From Fibrobacter sp. UWR2 (lineage in GTDB: Bacteria; Fibrobacterota; Fibrobacteria; Fibrobacterales; Fibrobacteraceae), in contig NZ_MWQE01000002.1 in assembly GCF_002210285.1 (NCBI RefSeq), positions 62,001-126,000 on the forward strand: a stretch of 64,000 nt of DNA, in the 5' to 3' direction. Of this stretch, positions 35,002-43,280 are shown one piece after another. The translations under genes were made by a program, and so were the position numbers. The notes under the pieces were generated by a model. It did not search any database and was not told where the DNA came from. It was given only the letters and a program-made list of their open reading frames with translations. Numbering within the stretch: position 1 is the first letter of the stretch; the number at the start of each line of letters is the position of its first letter.

Positions 35002-35937
35002 ATGAAAAGGTTCTTGACGACGATTATTCTCCTCCTGGCTTGCACTTCGGGCGCATTCGCGTCGTACGTCGCAGTTCTTGAAACCGGCGTAGATCCGACG
35101 GTAAAGAAGAAAGTAAAACTTTCTGACCGACAATACCTCACGAACGTCTTGCGCGAGGAAGCGGTCAAGCAGCTCCCTGCAGAAGACGACTATACCATCA
35201 TGACGCGCGAAAATATCAGCGCGATGCTCCCGCCTGGGAAGGCCATCGAGGATTGTGAGGGCAGTTGCCTTGCGGAGACAGGCCGGAATATTTCTGCAGA
35301 TTATATTTGTCAGGCTCACGTGGGCAAGTTCGGTTCTAAGCTCACGATTTCTGCGGAAATCTATGAGACTGCGGGCAATAAGCTTATTGCGAGCTTTAAC
35401 GGAAATGGCGCGAACGTGGATGCGCTTCTGAAAATCATCAAGGAGAACGCTCCGGAATTCTTCGGTAAGGTGAAATCCAACAGGGATGCGGGTTCCGGCG
35501 GTATCGGCGAGGCTCCAAAGGGGGCGCAGAAGGGTGGACGCCGTGCGCAGGGTGCCGGAGGCATTGGTGATAATGACCTTGATTCTGAGGAGGATGCTGG
35601 TGCAGACAAGGTTGCGGTCACTCCTGCTAGGAATGTAAAATTTGACGACGATGATGATGACATGCCCAGGTCGAACAAGCCCATTAACGAAGTCCCGTCT
35701 GTGACAAATCCTCAAAACAGGGTATGGATCCGTTGGGGGCTGATTGGTGGCGGCAGTGTACTGCTTACGATGGGCATTGTCCTTGCCGCCATGGGGAGCG
35801 TCGATACTTCGACCGAATATGACTACGACACTTTCGAAGAGAAAACGACCGATAACGGCGGGGGTGCAAAACTCGGCATAGGAATTGCCTTGTCCATCAT
35901 CGGAGCCGCCGGTATAGTCGTTGGATTCTGCTTCTAG
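35002..35937 (+). CDS. Exported protein with two C-terminal membrane helices, unknown function
   Basis: 311 residues. Signal peptide (about 20 residues, AFAS), then a domain (about 20-155) starting YVAVLETGVD that looks like the TolB-N/CsgG-like fold used by predicted outer-membrane component sensors; Cys pairs (CEGSC near 80) could form a disulfide. A low-complexity Gly/Asp-rich stretch (about 160-225) and two hydrophobic helices (about 246-268 and 290-309) follow. The stop overlaps the convergent slyD stop (shared CTAG, 35934-35937). Start ATG 35002 has AAGG upstream. No specific function is assigned. Confidence 0.65.
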   Translation: MKRFLTTIILLLACTSGAFASYVAVLETGVDPTVKKKVKLSDRQYLTNVLREEAVKQLPAEDDYTIMTRENISAMLPPGKAIEDCEGSCLAETGRNISADYICQAHVGKFGSKLTISAEIYETAGNKLIASFNGNGANVDALLKIIKENAPEFFGKVKSNRDAGSGGIGEAPKGAQKGGRRAQGAGGIGDNDLDSEEDAGADKVAVTPARNVKFDDDDDDMPRSNKPINEVPSVTNPQNRVWIRWGLIGGGSVLLTMGIVLAAMGSVDTSTEYDYDTFEEKTTDNGGGAKLGIGIALSIIGAAGIVVGFCF

Positions 35938-36548
35938 CCGTGGTGCTTGTCGTGGTTGGGGCAGCCGCAGCCGCCCTTGCCGTCGCAGTTTTCCTTGTGA
36001 CCGTGGTGGCCGTGGCCTTCGCCGCCGCATTCGCATTCGTGGCCATCTTCGCCACACTTGCATTCGCCATCGCCCTTGCCGCCACAGCAGCAGTGGCCCT
36101 GCGGGTTGAGTTCCTCTTCGGTGGCCTCGCGCACGCTCACGACCTCGATGGCGAAGTTCAGGTTCTTGCCCGCGAGCTCGTGGTTCGCGTCAATTATGGC
36201 CTTGTCGCCCGCGACGGACTTGACGCGGATGGGCATCGGGCCTGCCGGGGTCTGCGCATAGAACTGCATGCCCGGCACGACCTTGTCTACGCCCTGGAAA
36301 ACGTCGATCGGGACTTCCTGCGTCAGGCGTTCGTCGTACTCGCCGTAGCCTTCGCGCGGGATGACCTTCACGTCGAACTTTTCGCCGACTTCGCGGCCTT
36401 CCATCGCCTTTTCAAGACCGATGACGATCATGTGGGCTCCCTGGATGTACTGGAGCGGTTCGCGGCCTTCGGAAGAGTCGATGACGGCTCCTTCGTCGGA
36501 GGTGAGGGTGTAGTGCATCTGGACGACGGTCTTATCGGCGATTTTCAT
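35934..36548 (-). CDS. slyD: SlyD-type FKBP peptidyl-prolyl isomerase with Cys/His-rich tail
   Basis: A cytoplasmic prolyl isomerase/chaperone. 204 residues: FKBP domain (about 1-70 and 125-145) with the insert-in-flap domain characteristic of SlyD (about 70-125), then from about 152 a Gly/Cys/His-rich tail with CCC, CKC, CEC, CGC and several His clusters. In SlyD that tail binds nickel and supports hydrogenase maturation. Start ATG 36548 gives the canonical MKIADKTVVQMHYTL; the longer open frame above is antisense shadow of the U32 gene. It converges on, and shares its stop bases with, the upstream gene. Confidence 0.93.
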   Translation of the reverse strand: MKIADKTVVQMHYTLTSDEGAVIDSSEGREPLQYIQGAHMIVIGLEKAMEGREVGEKFDVKVIPREGYGEYDERLTQEVPIDVFQGVDKVVPGMQFYAQTPAGPMPIRVKSVAGDKAIIDANHELAGKNLNFAIEVVSVREATEEELNPQGHCCCGGKGDGECKCGEDGHECECGGEGHGHHGHKENCDGKGGCGCPNHDKHHG

Positions 36549-36607
36549 GGTGTTCCTTTGGCCCTGCGTTTGAGGGCGGTGAAATTTATAGGCGCAATAT
36601 AGAAAAA

Positions 36608-39178
36608 TTAGGCCTTCTTGCGGTCTTGCCAGACACTCTCGTTGAAGAGTTGTCCTTCGCTGAGACCGTATTTCTCTTCGACGCCGGCGAGGCGGATGGC
36701 TTCGGCGATGGAAACCTTTCCGCGGATGGCCTGCGTGTAGATGAGCGCCTTGCGGTGGACCGTTTCGGCGTCTTCCTGGAGCATCTCGAGGCGGAAGTGG
36801 CTCACTCCGGCCTTTTGCAGTTCGGGCAGCAACTTGAGCGCGGACTGCGGCTTGCCTACGAACAGCGTGTTGCGGCATTCCGCGTCGCTCTGCAGAAAGT
36901 GACGTTCGCCCTTGTGGTCCAAAATTTCGACTTTGTGCAGGGTACAGATCTTGCCGCATTCGGGGAACCGCCTGCCGCTGGTAAGCGCGCGGGCGAACGC
37001 GCAGTATTCGGAATGGAATGCGGGCATGTACTGGTGGAGGGTGAGTTCCATGCGGCTGCCGTCGATGTCGCCTAGCAGGTCGAATAGCTGTGTGCTGTTC
37101 AGGTCCCACGAGGGGTGCAGCGTCTGTAGCCCCTGTGACAGAAGCCAGTCGTAGTTCAGACTGTTCGCGGCGTTCAGGCTGTAGTCACCGGTGAGCGGGA
37201 TGCCGCTTTCCTTGAGGATGGAAAGTGCACCGAGGTTGCGCACCAGCGCAAAGTCGGGGCATAGCCGCAGGATGTTCTTGAGGTAATGGCTTTCGCCCGG
37301 CTTGTGGATGCGGAGCGTGGCCATGCCCGCCTTGAAACCGAGTTCGCGGATCTGCTGGAGCGATTCGTCGTATTTGACGCCCCAGTCGAAATCCATGATG
37401 ATGTTGTCGATGTCGAGGCCTTCGAGAGCGGCAACTTGCTCGGGACTGCGGACAAGGACCGATATGACGGGGCGGGCGTTTGCGGCGTTGCCGGCTGTGG
37501 ACGGCGTGGCGGTCTTGCCAAACTTCACGCTGTTGAGGAGGGCACGGCCCGCAATGGCGCTCGGATTCAGTTCCTTCCATTCGCAGCGCTTAGCATCGAG
37601 CAGTTCTATCGCCTTCTGGCGTAGCGTGCGTAGGAGTTTGCCGGGAATGAAGGCTCCGCGCTCGACATTGACTTCGAGATTCCTGAGGCTGTAGGCGGTT
37701 GCGCTCAGGCCCGAAAGTTCCTTTTGTGCGAGGTCGCGCAGTTTATCGCCCGCATCGCCATTCCTTGAGGCTTCCAGCACCGTATCGCTCTCGACTTCGA
37801 TGCGGTTGCGCGGCACGTCGTAGACGGCGAGCTTGAGCAAACTGCCGATTTTCCCCGAAAGTTCCATGTTCACGGGGATGCGCTTTGCCTGCTCGCGGTC
37901 GGTAAATGTCTTGCGTAGTTCCTTTTCCAGTGCTGGCGAGTCGTTGCGGTAAACCTTCATGCCGGTGGCAATCTGTCGTGTATTGAAATCGCGCCCGAAT
38001 TCGAGCCGCAGGTACTTCGGGTCGCCGCGCTTGGTGTGGGGGAGGTGCGTCACTTGCGATGCATACAGGCGGCTGCCGATGCTTACGCCGAGGGCGGCAT
38101 TTTCAAACAAAATGCCGTCACCCGGCCGCGGCCCCATACCTGCAGCGAAATCGTCGGCGCAGTTTGAACCATCGACAAGCGAGTCGTCTAGCCCCACTAT
38201 GACACACCCGCGTTCCACTTTCGCGACGGTTCCGAGGTATAGCCCGTGATGGTTGCTGAACGTACCGTCCACAAGTTCCTGGTGGTTGTCCCCGTCGAGC
38301 CAACCCGCGCGCAGGCCGCGGCTGAACAGGACTTCCAGCGGTTCCATGTCCTTGCCGTCGAGCGGGATGCGGTTCAACGCCTTGCGGTATGCCTTCGCGA
38401 CTGCCGCCACGTATTCCGGGCTCTTGAGGCGACCTTCTACCTTTAGCGAATCTACGCCGATTTCTTCAAGCTCGTTTAACTTCGGGAGGGCGCACAAATC
38501 GTGCGGGCTGAACAGGAACTGCGCATCGGTATCGCGGAATTCCTTGCCGTCTACGAATATGCGATAGGGGAGCCTGCAACTCTGGGCGCATTGCCCGCGG
38601 TTCGCGCTCCGGCCGCCAAAGTTCTCGCTGGTGAGGCACTGCCCCGAATAGCTCACGCAGAGCGCTCCGTGTATAAATACTTCGAGTTCTAGCGGGGTCG
38701 CTTCCTTTATGCGTGCGATTTCCTTGAGCGAGAGTTCTCGTGCGAGTACGGCGCGGTTGAACCCGATTCCCGCGACCAGGTTGACGGCCTCCGCGCTTGC
38801 AAGCGTCATCTGCGTGCTCGCGTGAATCTCCTGCGTGGGTGCGATGGCGCGTATCAGGCGCGCAAGCCCGATGTCCTGGATAATGAAGGCATCCGGTTCC
38901 AGCGAGATGATTTTTTCAAGAAACTCGGGTAACTCCCGCAGTTCGCGCTCGAATACGAGAACGTTCATCGCAAGGAACGTGCGCACTCCGCGAAGCCTTG
39001 CGTAGCGGATCATGTCGTAGACATCGTCGAACGAAAAGTCTTCCGTTCGACCGCGCGCGTTCCAGTGCGGAACCCCGAAATAAACGGCATCGGCGCCGTT
39101 TGCGACGGCGGCCTCCAGCATCTCGCGCGTGCCCACGGGCAGGAGAAGTTCCGGAGATGGCCTCGTACTCGAATTCAT
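36608..39178 (-). CDS. U32 peptidase family protein (YhbU/RlhA-like)
   Basis: 856 residues. The N-terminal U32 domain (about 10-300) has the family signature with cysteines, FIHGALCVSYSGQC and GGRSANRGQCAQSCRLPY. The remainder matches the DUF3656 plus second-half architecture of long members such as RlhA, which hydroxylates a 23S rRNA cytidine with YrrN-like partners. So an RNA-modification role is more likely than proteolysis. Start ATG 39178 (MNSSTRPSPELLLPVG) is where homology should begin; the frame above adds 66 basic residues of no family. Confidence 0.85.
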   Translation of the reverse strand: MNSSTRPSPELLLPVGTREMLEAAVANGADAVYFGVPHWNARGRTEDFSFDDVYDMIRYARLRGVRTFLAMNVLVFERELRELPEFLEKIISLEPDAFIIQDIGLARLIRAIAPTQEIHASTQMTLASAEAVNLVAGIGFNRAVLARELSLKEIARIKEATPLELEVFIHGALCVSYSGQCLTSENFGGRSANRGQCAQSCRLPYRIFVDGKEFRDTDAQFLFSPHDLCALPKLNELEEIGVDSLKVEGRLKSPEYVAAVAKAYRKALNRIPLDGKDMEPLEVLFSRGLRAGWLDGDNHQELVDGTFSNHHGLYLGTVAKVERGCVIVGLDDSLVDGSNCADDFAAGMGPRPGDGILFENAALGVSIGSRLYASQVTHLPHTKRGDPKYLRLEFGRDFNTRQIATGMKVYRNDSPALEKELRKTFTDREQAKRIPVNMELSGKIGSLLKLAVYDVPRNRIEVESDTVLEASRNGDAGDKLRDLAQKELSGLSATAYSLRNLEVNVERGAFIPGKLLRTLRQKAIELLDAKRCEWKELNPSAIAGRALLNSVKFGKTATPSTAGNAANARPVISVLVRSPEQVAALEGLDIDNIIMDFDWGVKYDESLQQIRELGFKAGMATLRIHKPGESHYLKNILRLCPDFALVRNLGALSILKESGIPLTGDYSLNAANSLNYDWLLSQGLQTLHPSWDLNSTQLFDLLGDIDGSRMELTLHQYMPAFHSEYCAFARALTSGRRFPECGKICTLHKVEILDHKGERHFLQSDAECRNTLFVGKPQSALKLLPELQKAGVSHFRLEMLQEDAETVHRKALIYTQAIRGKVSIAEAIRLAGVEEKYGLSEGQLFNESVWQDRKKA

Positions 39179-39192
39179 ATAGATAAAGATAA

Positions 39193-39597
39193 TTATTGTA
39201 GGAGGTCTTCGAACCTGTATCCGAACTTCACGATGGCGCCGGATTCTCGATTTTTTAGGACCTTCTTGTGGGCGAGCCCTTCGATGATGGCGTTGTCCAG
39301 GTTCCTCTGGATATTCTCGGCATCGCCCGCAAAACTGACCTCGATGACTCCTTCCAGGTATGTCTCCTGTGCCCAAGTTTCGGCGGATGTCGCTCCTACC
39401 TGCTTGATGATGGCGACAACGCGGTAGTCCGGGTCCATCTCGTAGATAGCCTCGTGGATAAAGATATCGTCGTCAGGAGTGTTCCCCTTGCTTGTGAAAA
39501 TATGCGATGTACCGGATGCCCCTGAATCCTGGTTCCGTACAGAAACGGAACCTTTGTAACCTTGACTTGTAAACCAGGCCCAAACCTTATCAATCAT
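39193..39597 (-). CDS. Small protein of unknown function
   Basis: 134 residues, soluble, no signal peptide, alternating strands and helices. No domain is recognised. It lies 14 bases upstream of the U32 gene on the same strand and probably forms a two-gene transcript with it. The intergenic region on the other side is divergent with the small lipoprotein gene. Confidence 0.6.
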   Translation of the reverse strand: MIDKVWAWFTSQGYKGSVSVRNQDSGASGTSHIFTSKGNTPDDDIFIHEAIYEMDPDYRVVAIIKQVGATSAETWAQETYLEGVIEVSFAGDAENIQRNLDNAIIEGLAHKKVLKNRESGAIVKFGYRFEDLLQ

Positions 39598-39655
39598 AAT
39601 ACATTTTTCCAGATTAGCAGTTTTCCTCTACCATATTTATAATTAAATTTTGAAT

Positions 39656-39868
39656 ATGACAAGACTTATTGGAATTTTGTTGTTTGCAATCTCTTTTTTT
39701 ATGTTGTCCGGCTGTACCGATTCCGAAAAGGTTGCCGAAATCCAGGAACTTACTGCCAAGAAGGATTCTCTGGAACGGAACATAGGAATTTTACGTATAA
39801 AGGCTGATTCGCTTGCACGCGAAAACGAGGCCTTGCACAAGCAGCTTTCTGATTTGGACATGGACTGA
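39656..39868 (+). CDS. Small coiled-coil lipoprotein (Lpp-like)
   Basis: 70 residues from ATG 39656 (a TTG at 39650 is possible). The signal peptide ends in lipobox LSGC, then about 45 residues with heptad-like Leu/Ile spacing (IQELTAKKDSLERNIGILRI), predicted as a coiled coil. The size and layout recall Lpp, but there is no C-terminal Lys for peptidoglycan attachment. The rhamnose reductase gene follows after 14 bases. Confidence 0.65.
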   Translation: MTRLIGILLFAISFFMLSGCTDSEKVAEIQELTAKKDSLERNIGILRIKADSLARENEALHKQLSDLDMD

Positions 39869-39882
39869 TTTAGAGGTTCCCT

Positions 39883-40797
39883 ATGAAAGTTTTAGTGACT
39901 GGTGTCGGTGGCCAGCTGGGTCACGATGTGATGAATGAACTTGCCAAGCGCGGTTACGAGGGCGTGGGTAGCGATATCGCTCCGGCCTATGCGGGAATTG
40001 CGGACGGAAGCGCCGTGACTACCATGCCGTACGTGCAGATGGATATTACCGATTCGAACGCTGTTTCTGCGGTAATCGAAAGTGTCAGGCCCGATGTCGT
40101 AGTCCATTGCGCAGCCTGGACTGCGGTGGACCTGGCCGAGGACGAAGACAAACAGCCCAAGGTCCGTGCCATCAATGCGAAGGGAACAGAGAACATTGCC
40201 AAGGTGGTCAAGGCGCTCGATGCGAAGATGGTCTATATCAGCACGGACTATGTTTTTGATGGCCAGGGGAGTGAACCCTGGAAACCGGACTGCAAGGACT
40301 ACAAACCGCTGAATGTTTATGGACAAACTAAACTCGAGGGTGAACTGGCGGTAAGCGGGACTCTCGAGAAGTTCTTTATCGTACGAATCGCATGGGTATT
40401 TGGCCTCAATGGCAAGAACTTCATCAAGACGATGCTGAATGTGGGCCGTACGCACGATACAGTGAAGGTCGTAAATGACCAGATTGGTACGCCGACCTAT
40501 ACACTCGACCTGAGCAGGCTGCTTGTCGACATGATCGAGACGGACAAGTACGGTTACTACCACGCGACAAACGAGGGTGGTTTTATCAGCTGGTACGACT
40601 TTACAAAGGAAATCTACCGGCAAGCGGGTCTAAAGACGAACGTGTTGCCCGTAACCACTGCGGAATACGGCCTAAGCAAGGCGGCTCGCCCCTTCAATAG
40701 CCGTCTGGACAAGAGTAAACTGGTTGAGGCCGGGTTCAAGCCCCTGCCCACATGGCAGGATGCCCTTTCCCGTTATTTGAAAGAAATAGAAGGTTAA
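39883..40797 (+). CDS. rfbD: dTDP-4-dehydrorhamnose reductase
   Basis: Makes dTDP-L-rhamnose for O-antigen or other surface polysaccharide. 304 residues, RmlD type: nucleotide-binding GVGGQLGHDV at the N-terminus, AAWTAVDLAE, ISTDYVFDG and the catalytic YGQTK. These RmlD-specific stretches are clear. No rmlA/B/C partners are nearby. A palindrome across its stop (40786-40810) separates it from convergent ridA. Confidence 0.93.
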   Translation: MKVLVTGVGGQLGHDVMNELAKRGYEGVGSDIAPAYAGIADGSAVTTMPYVQMDITDSNAVSAVIESVRPDVVVHCAAWTAVDLAEDEDKQPKVRAINAKGTENIAKVVKALDAKMVYISTDYVFDGQGSEPWKPDCKDYKPLNVYGQTKLEGELAVSGTLEKFFIVRIAWVFGLNGKNFIKTMLNVGRTHDTVKVVNDQIGTPTYTLDLSRLLVDMIETDKYGYYHATNEGGFISWYDFTKEIYRQAGLKTNVLPVTTAEYGLSKAARPFNSRLDKSKLVEAGFKPLPTWQDALSRYLKEIEG

Positions 40798-40810
40798 TTC
40801 GACCTTCTAT
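40786..40810. terminator. Palindrome across the rfbD stop codon
   Basis: A 9-bp perfect inverted repeat (40786-40794 with 40802-40810). The T-run is poor, so it may be a weak bidirectional terminator. Confidence 0.5.
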
Positions 40811-40822
40811 TTGAAAGTCTGA

Positions 40823-41326
40823 TTACTGTTCAATCCAGTTCATTCTTCCGGTGAACTGAACTTCTTCGGGTACAGCCTGGAAGGTGCAGCTGATTTCGAC
40901 GGCGGCATTCTTCGGGAGTGCTTTTACACCGACGGCGGTACGTGCGTGCTTGCCATTTTCGCCGAGAATCTGTACCGCGAGTTCGCTTGCTCCGTTCAGT
41001 ATGGCCGGCTGCTCATGGAAATCCGCTGCGGACTGCACGAACCCTTGCATTTGCACGAGTCTGAGCGTTTCTCCATGCTGGAGTTGAGTCATGGCTGCAG
41101 CGATGTTGTTCAAGAGGCAGATGCGTGCTGCCTCGGTTGCCTTTTCGACGGAAAGTTCGGCCGGAACGGTGCCGCAGTAGGCCGAGAAATCGCCCTTGAC
41201 GCTCGGGAGTTGGCCCGAGACGACGATTGTATCGCCAAAGCGTGTTGCCGGGATGTATGCCGCAAGCGGTACGGGGCATTCGGGGAGGGTGAGCGCCAGT
41301 TCTTCGACTTTCTTCTTGATATCCAT
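40823..41326 (-). CDS. RidA (YjgF/YER057c/UK114) family protein
   Basis: RidA proteins deaminate reactive enamine/imine intermediates. 167 residues of the larger subtype (usually ~130 for RidA proper). Typical features include VVSGQLP, NIAAAMTQL and the C-terminal KALPKNAAVEISC. The conserved Arg of RidA is not obvious (position near AVEISC), so it may be one of the Rid2/3-like subgroups. Start ATG 41326 follows AAGGAAAA. Confidence 0.8.
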   Translation of the reverse strand: MDIKKKVEELALTLPECPVPLAAYIPATRFGDTIVVSGQLPSVKGDFSAYCGTVPAELSVEKATEAARICLLNNIAAAMTQLQHGETLRLVQMQGFVQSAADFHEQPAILNGASELAVQILGENGKHARTAVGVKALPKNAAVEISCTFQAVPEEVQFTGRMNWIEQ

Positions 41327-41373
41327 TGTGAATTTTCCTTTTCCCGATTTAGCCATCGCAATGTTCTGGCGTC

Positions 41374-41399
41374 GTCATGGCGGACTTGATCCGCCATCT
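41374..41399. repeat. GTCAT...ACTTGAT...ATCT hairpin repeat, copy 1
   Basis: Stem GGCGG with CCGCC around the ACTTGAT loop, flanked by GTCAT and ATCT. The same plan with different stem bases appears at 52433 and 62308. Confidence 0.6.
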
Positions 41400-41423
41400 C
41401 TCGGGATTCTGCGTTAAATATAC

Positions 41424-41531
41424 TTACTTCTTCTTGAGCACCCTTGTGAAGCAGAATGCGCAAAGGGCCGTAATCGCCGTCCACGACGCAATCATAAAAA
41501 TGAGCCCACCGGTAGTGAATTCAGCGTCCAT
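41424..41531 (-). CDS. MetS-like small membrane partner of the NSS transporter
   Basis: 35 residues: MDAEFTTGG, one hydrophobic helix (LIFMIASWTAITALCAFCF) and the basic end TRVLKKK. AAGGAG lies about 8 bases upstream. It begins one base after the NSS stop on the same strand. Many bacterial neurotransmitter:sodium symporters carry such a short downstream gene; MetS of the methionine/alanine importer is the characterised case. The assignment rests on size, topology and position. Confidence 0.6.
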   Translation of the reverse strand: MDAEFTTGGLIFMIASWTAITALCAFCFTRVLKKK

Positions 41532-41532
41532 G

Positions 41533-43239
41533 CTAGTTCTCCTTTACGGCGCTGGCCGCGTTGTCGGTTTCGTCGGAATTGCCGAGAGGCATCTTCTTGA
41601 TGTCCTTGCTGCGCCCCTTTTCGGCGGGGCCGCCCTTGCGCCAGGCGTAGGCGATGGCGACGTTCAGGAGGATAAAGAGCAGAAGCAGGAACCCGCGGAA
41701 AGCCCAGGTGAAGCCGACCTTCGGGAAGGTGTGCCCGAGGAATTCGACGGTTGCGGTCGGGTCCACGTTGCTGAGCGTGATGAACGGAAGGCCGTCCGTT
41801 GCAGTGAACGATACGAGCAGCACGATCAGGTAAATCGGGCATACGTACATGATGATGGGGCGCAAGAAGCGCGGAAGCTTGATCTGTGCGCCGTCGTTCA
41901 TCGTGGCGAATGCTTCGTTTTCGCCCGGTTCGATATCCACTTCGGGTGGGAGGTCGCCATTGGCCTGCGCTTCCTTAGCCTTGCGGCGCCCGAGCACGAG
42001 GCTGAATAGGACTGCCTGGATCATGCCGACAAACACGATGAGGTACGTACCGCCCCAGAAGTCAAGTTCGTCGACCGTGCCCGCGGCAAGGCCGAAGATG
42101 GCGGTGAGGCTACCGATGAACGTGATGGTGCTGACCGTGGTCACCGACTTTTTACGCGTGAACTTGAGGTCGTCTTCGCAGAAGCTGATGAGCGGCTGGA
42201 TGATGGAAATTGCGCTTGTGATGCCCGCGAAGAACAGCATGGCGAACCAGACTGTCTGCAGGAACCCGCCGAGCGGGAGCGTGCCGAACACGTAAGGCAT
42301 TGTCTGGAATCCGAGCCCGAAGGTGCCGAGTTTGGCGCATTCCTCGATGTTCGCGCCCGCGATGAGAACCGCCATCGGGATGACGACTGTACCGCCGATA
42401 ATCACTTCGGCAAAGCCGTTTGTGGCGCTAGCCGTGAGCGAAGAAAGTACGAGGTCTTCCTTGGGCTTGAGGTAGCTCGCGTAGCAGAAGATGATGGCCA
42501 TGCCGAGGCTCATGGTGAAGAATACCTGGCCGGCCGCCGCCATCCATACCTTGGGGCTTGCAAGTTCGGAGAGGTCGGGGTTCCACATGAATGCGAGACC
42601 CTTGCCGATGCCCGGGAGCGTAAGCACGCGTACCACCAGCACGAGGCCCAAAATCAAGAGGATGGGCATGCAAATCTTGTTCGCACGTTCGATGCCCTTG
42701 CGCACGCCGAACGAAAGTACGACCATGTTCGCGGCGAAGGTCACGAGGAAGAAGATAATCGCCACGGGGATGCCGCCGACGCAGGTCTTGAGCATAATGT
42801 AGTTGCCGAAGAACTCCGTCATCTTTTCGGGGCCCTGCGCGACGATTTCCATCAGCGTGCCGGTAGCCGAATAGAAGGCAAACGCGAGAATCCACGACTG
42901 GATGAATCCGTAGTAGAAGATGATGAAGATGGGCGGTAGTAACCCGAGAGAGCCGAGGTACTTTGCCCAGGGTTTCTTCTTGTGGAAGATAACGTGGTAG
43001 GTGCTCGGGGAGGTGCCGTAGTTGTGGTAGCCGGCGTAGCGCCCGAGGGTCCATTCTATCCACGCGAGGGGAATCCCGAGGAATACGAATGCGATGAGGT
43101 AGGGGATGATGAACGCGCCGCCGCCATTAGTTGCCGCCTGGACAGGGAAGCGTAAAAAATTGCCGAGGCCGACTGCCGAACCGGCAACAGCCAAGATGAC
43201 TCCTATTTTGGAGCCCCAGTTTTCACGATTGTTTTGCAT
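41533..43239 (-). CDS. Neurotransmitter:sodium symporter family (NSS) amino-acid transporter
   Basis: Sodium-coupled transporter, probably for an amino acid. 568 residues with about 11-12 membrane helices. The N-terminus WGSKIGVILAVAGSAVGLGNFLRFP is the unwound TM1 motif of LeuT-type NSS, with GGGAFIIPY after it. The C-terminal tail is charged. It is followed by a 35-residue helix gene, like the MetP-MetS pair; MetP itself imports methionine and alanine. The substrate is not determined by sequence alone. Confidence 0.9.
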   Translation of the reverse strand: MQNNRENWGSKIGVILAVAGSAVGLGNFLRFPVQAATNGGGAFIIPYLIAFVFLGIPLAWIEWTLGRYAGYHNYGTSPSTYHVIFHKKKPWAKYLGSLGLLPPIFIIFYYGFIQSWILAFAFYSATGTLMEIVAQGPEKMTEFFGNYIMLKTCVGGIPVAIIFFLVTFAANMVVLSFGVRKGIERANKICMPILLILGLVLVVRVLTLPGIGKGLAFMWNPDLSELASPKVWMAAAGQVFFTMSLGMAIIFCYASYLKPKEDLVLSSLTASATNGFAEVIIGGTVVIPMAVLIAGANIEECAKLGTFGLGFQTMPYVFGTLPLGGFLQTVWFAMLFFAGITSAISIIQPLISFCEDDLKFTRKKSVTTVSTITFIGSLTAIFGLAAGTVDELDFWGGTYLIVFVGMIQAVLFSLVLGRRKAKEAQANGDLPPEVDIEPGENEAFATMNDGAQIKLPRFLRPIIMYVCPIYLIVLLVSFTATDGLPFITLSNVDPTATVEFLGHTFPKVGFTWAFRGFLLLLFILLNVAIAYAWRKGGPAEKGRSKDIKKMPLGNSDETDNAASAVKEN

Positions 43240-43280
43240 GCCATAAATTTAGACATTCTGTGCCGTATGGCAACCCGCCT

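Noticed and set aside
35934-37109. 391-residue extended frame for slyD
   Set aside because: The part above 36548 is Arg/Pro-rich antisense of the U32 gene; SlyD homology begins exactly at ATG 36548.
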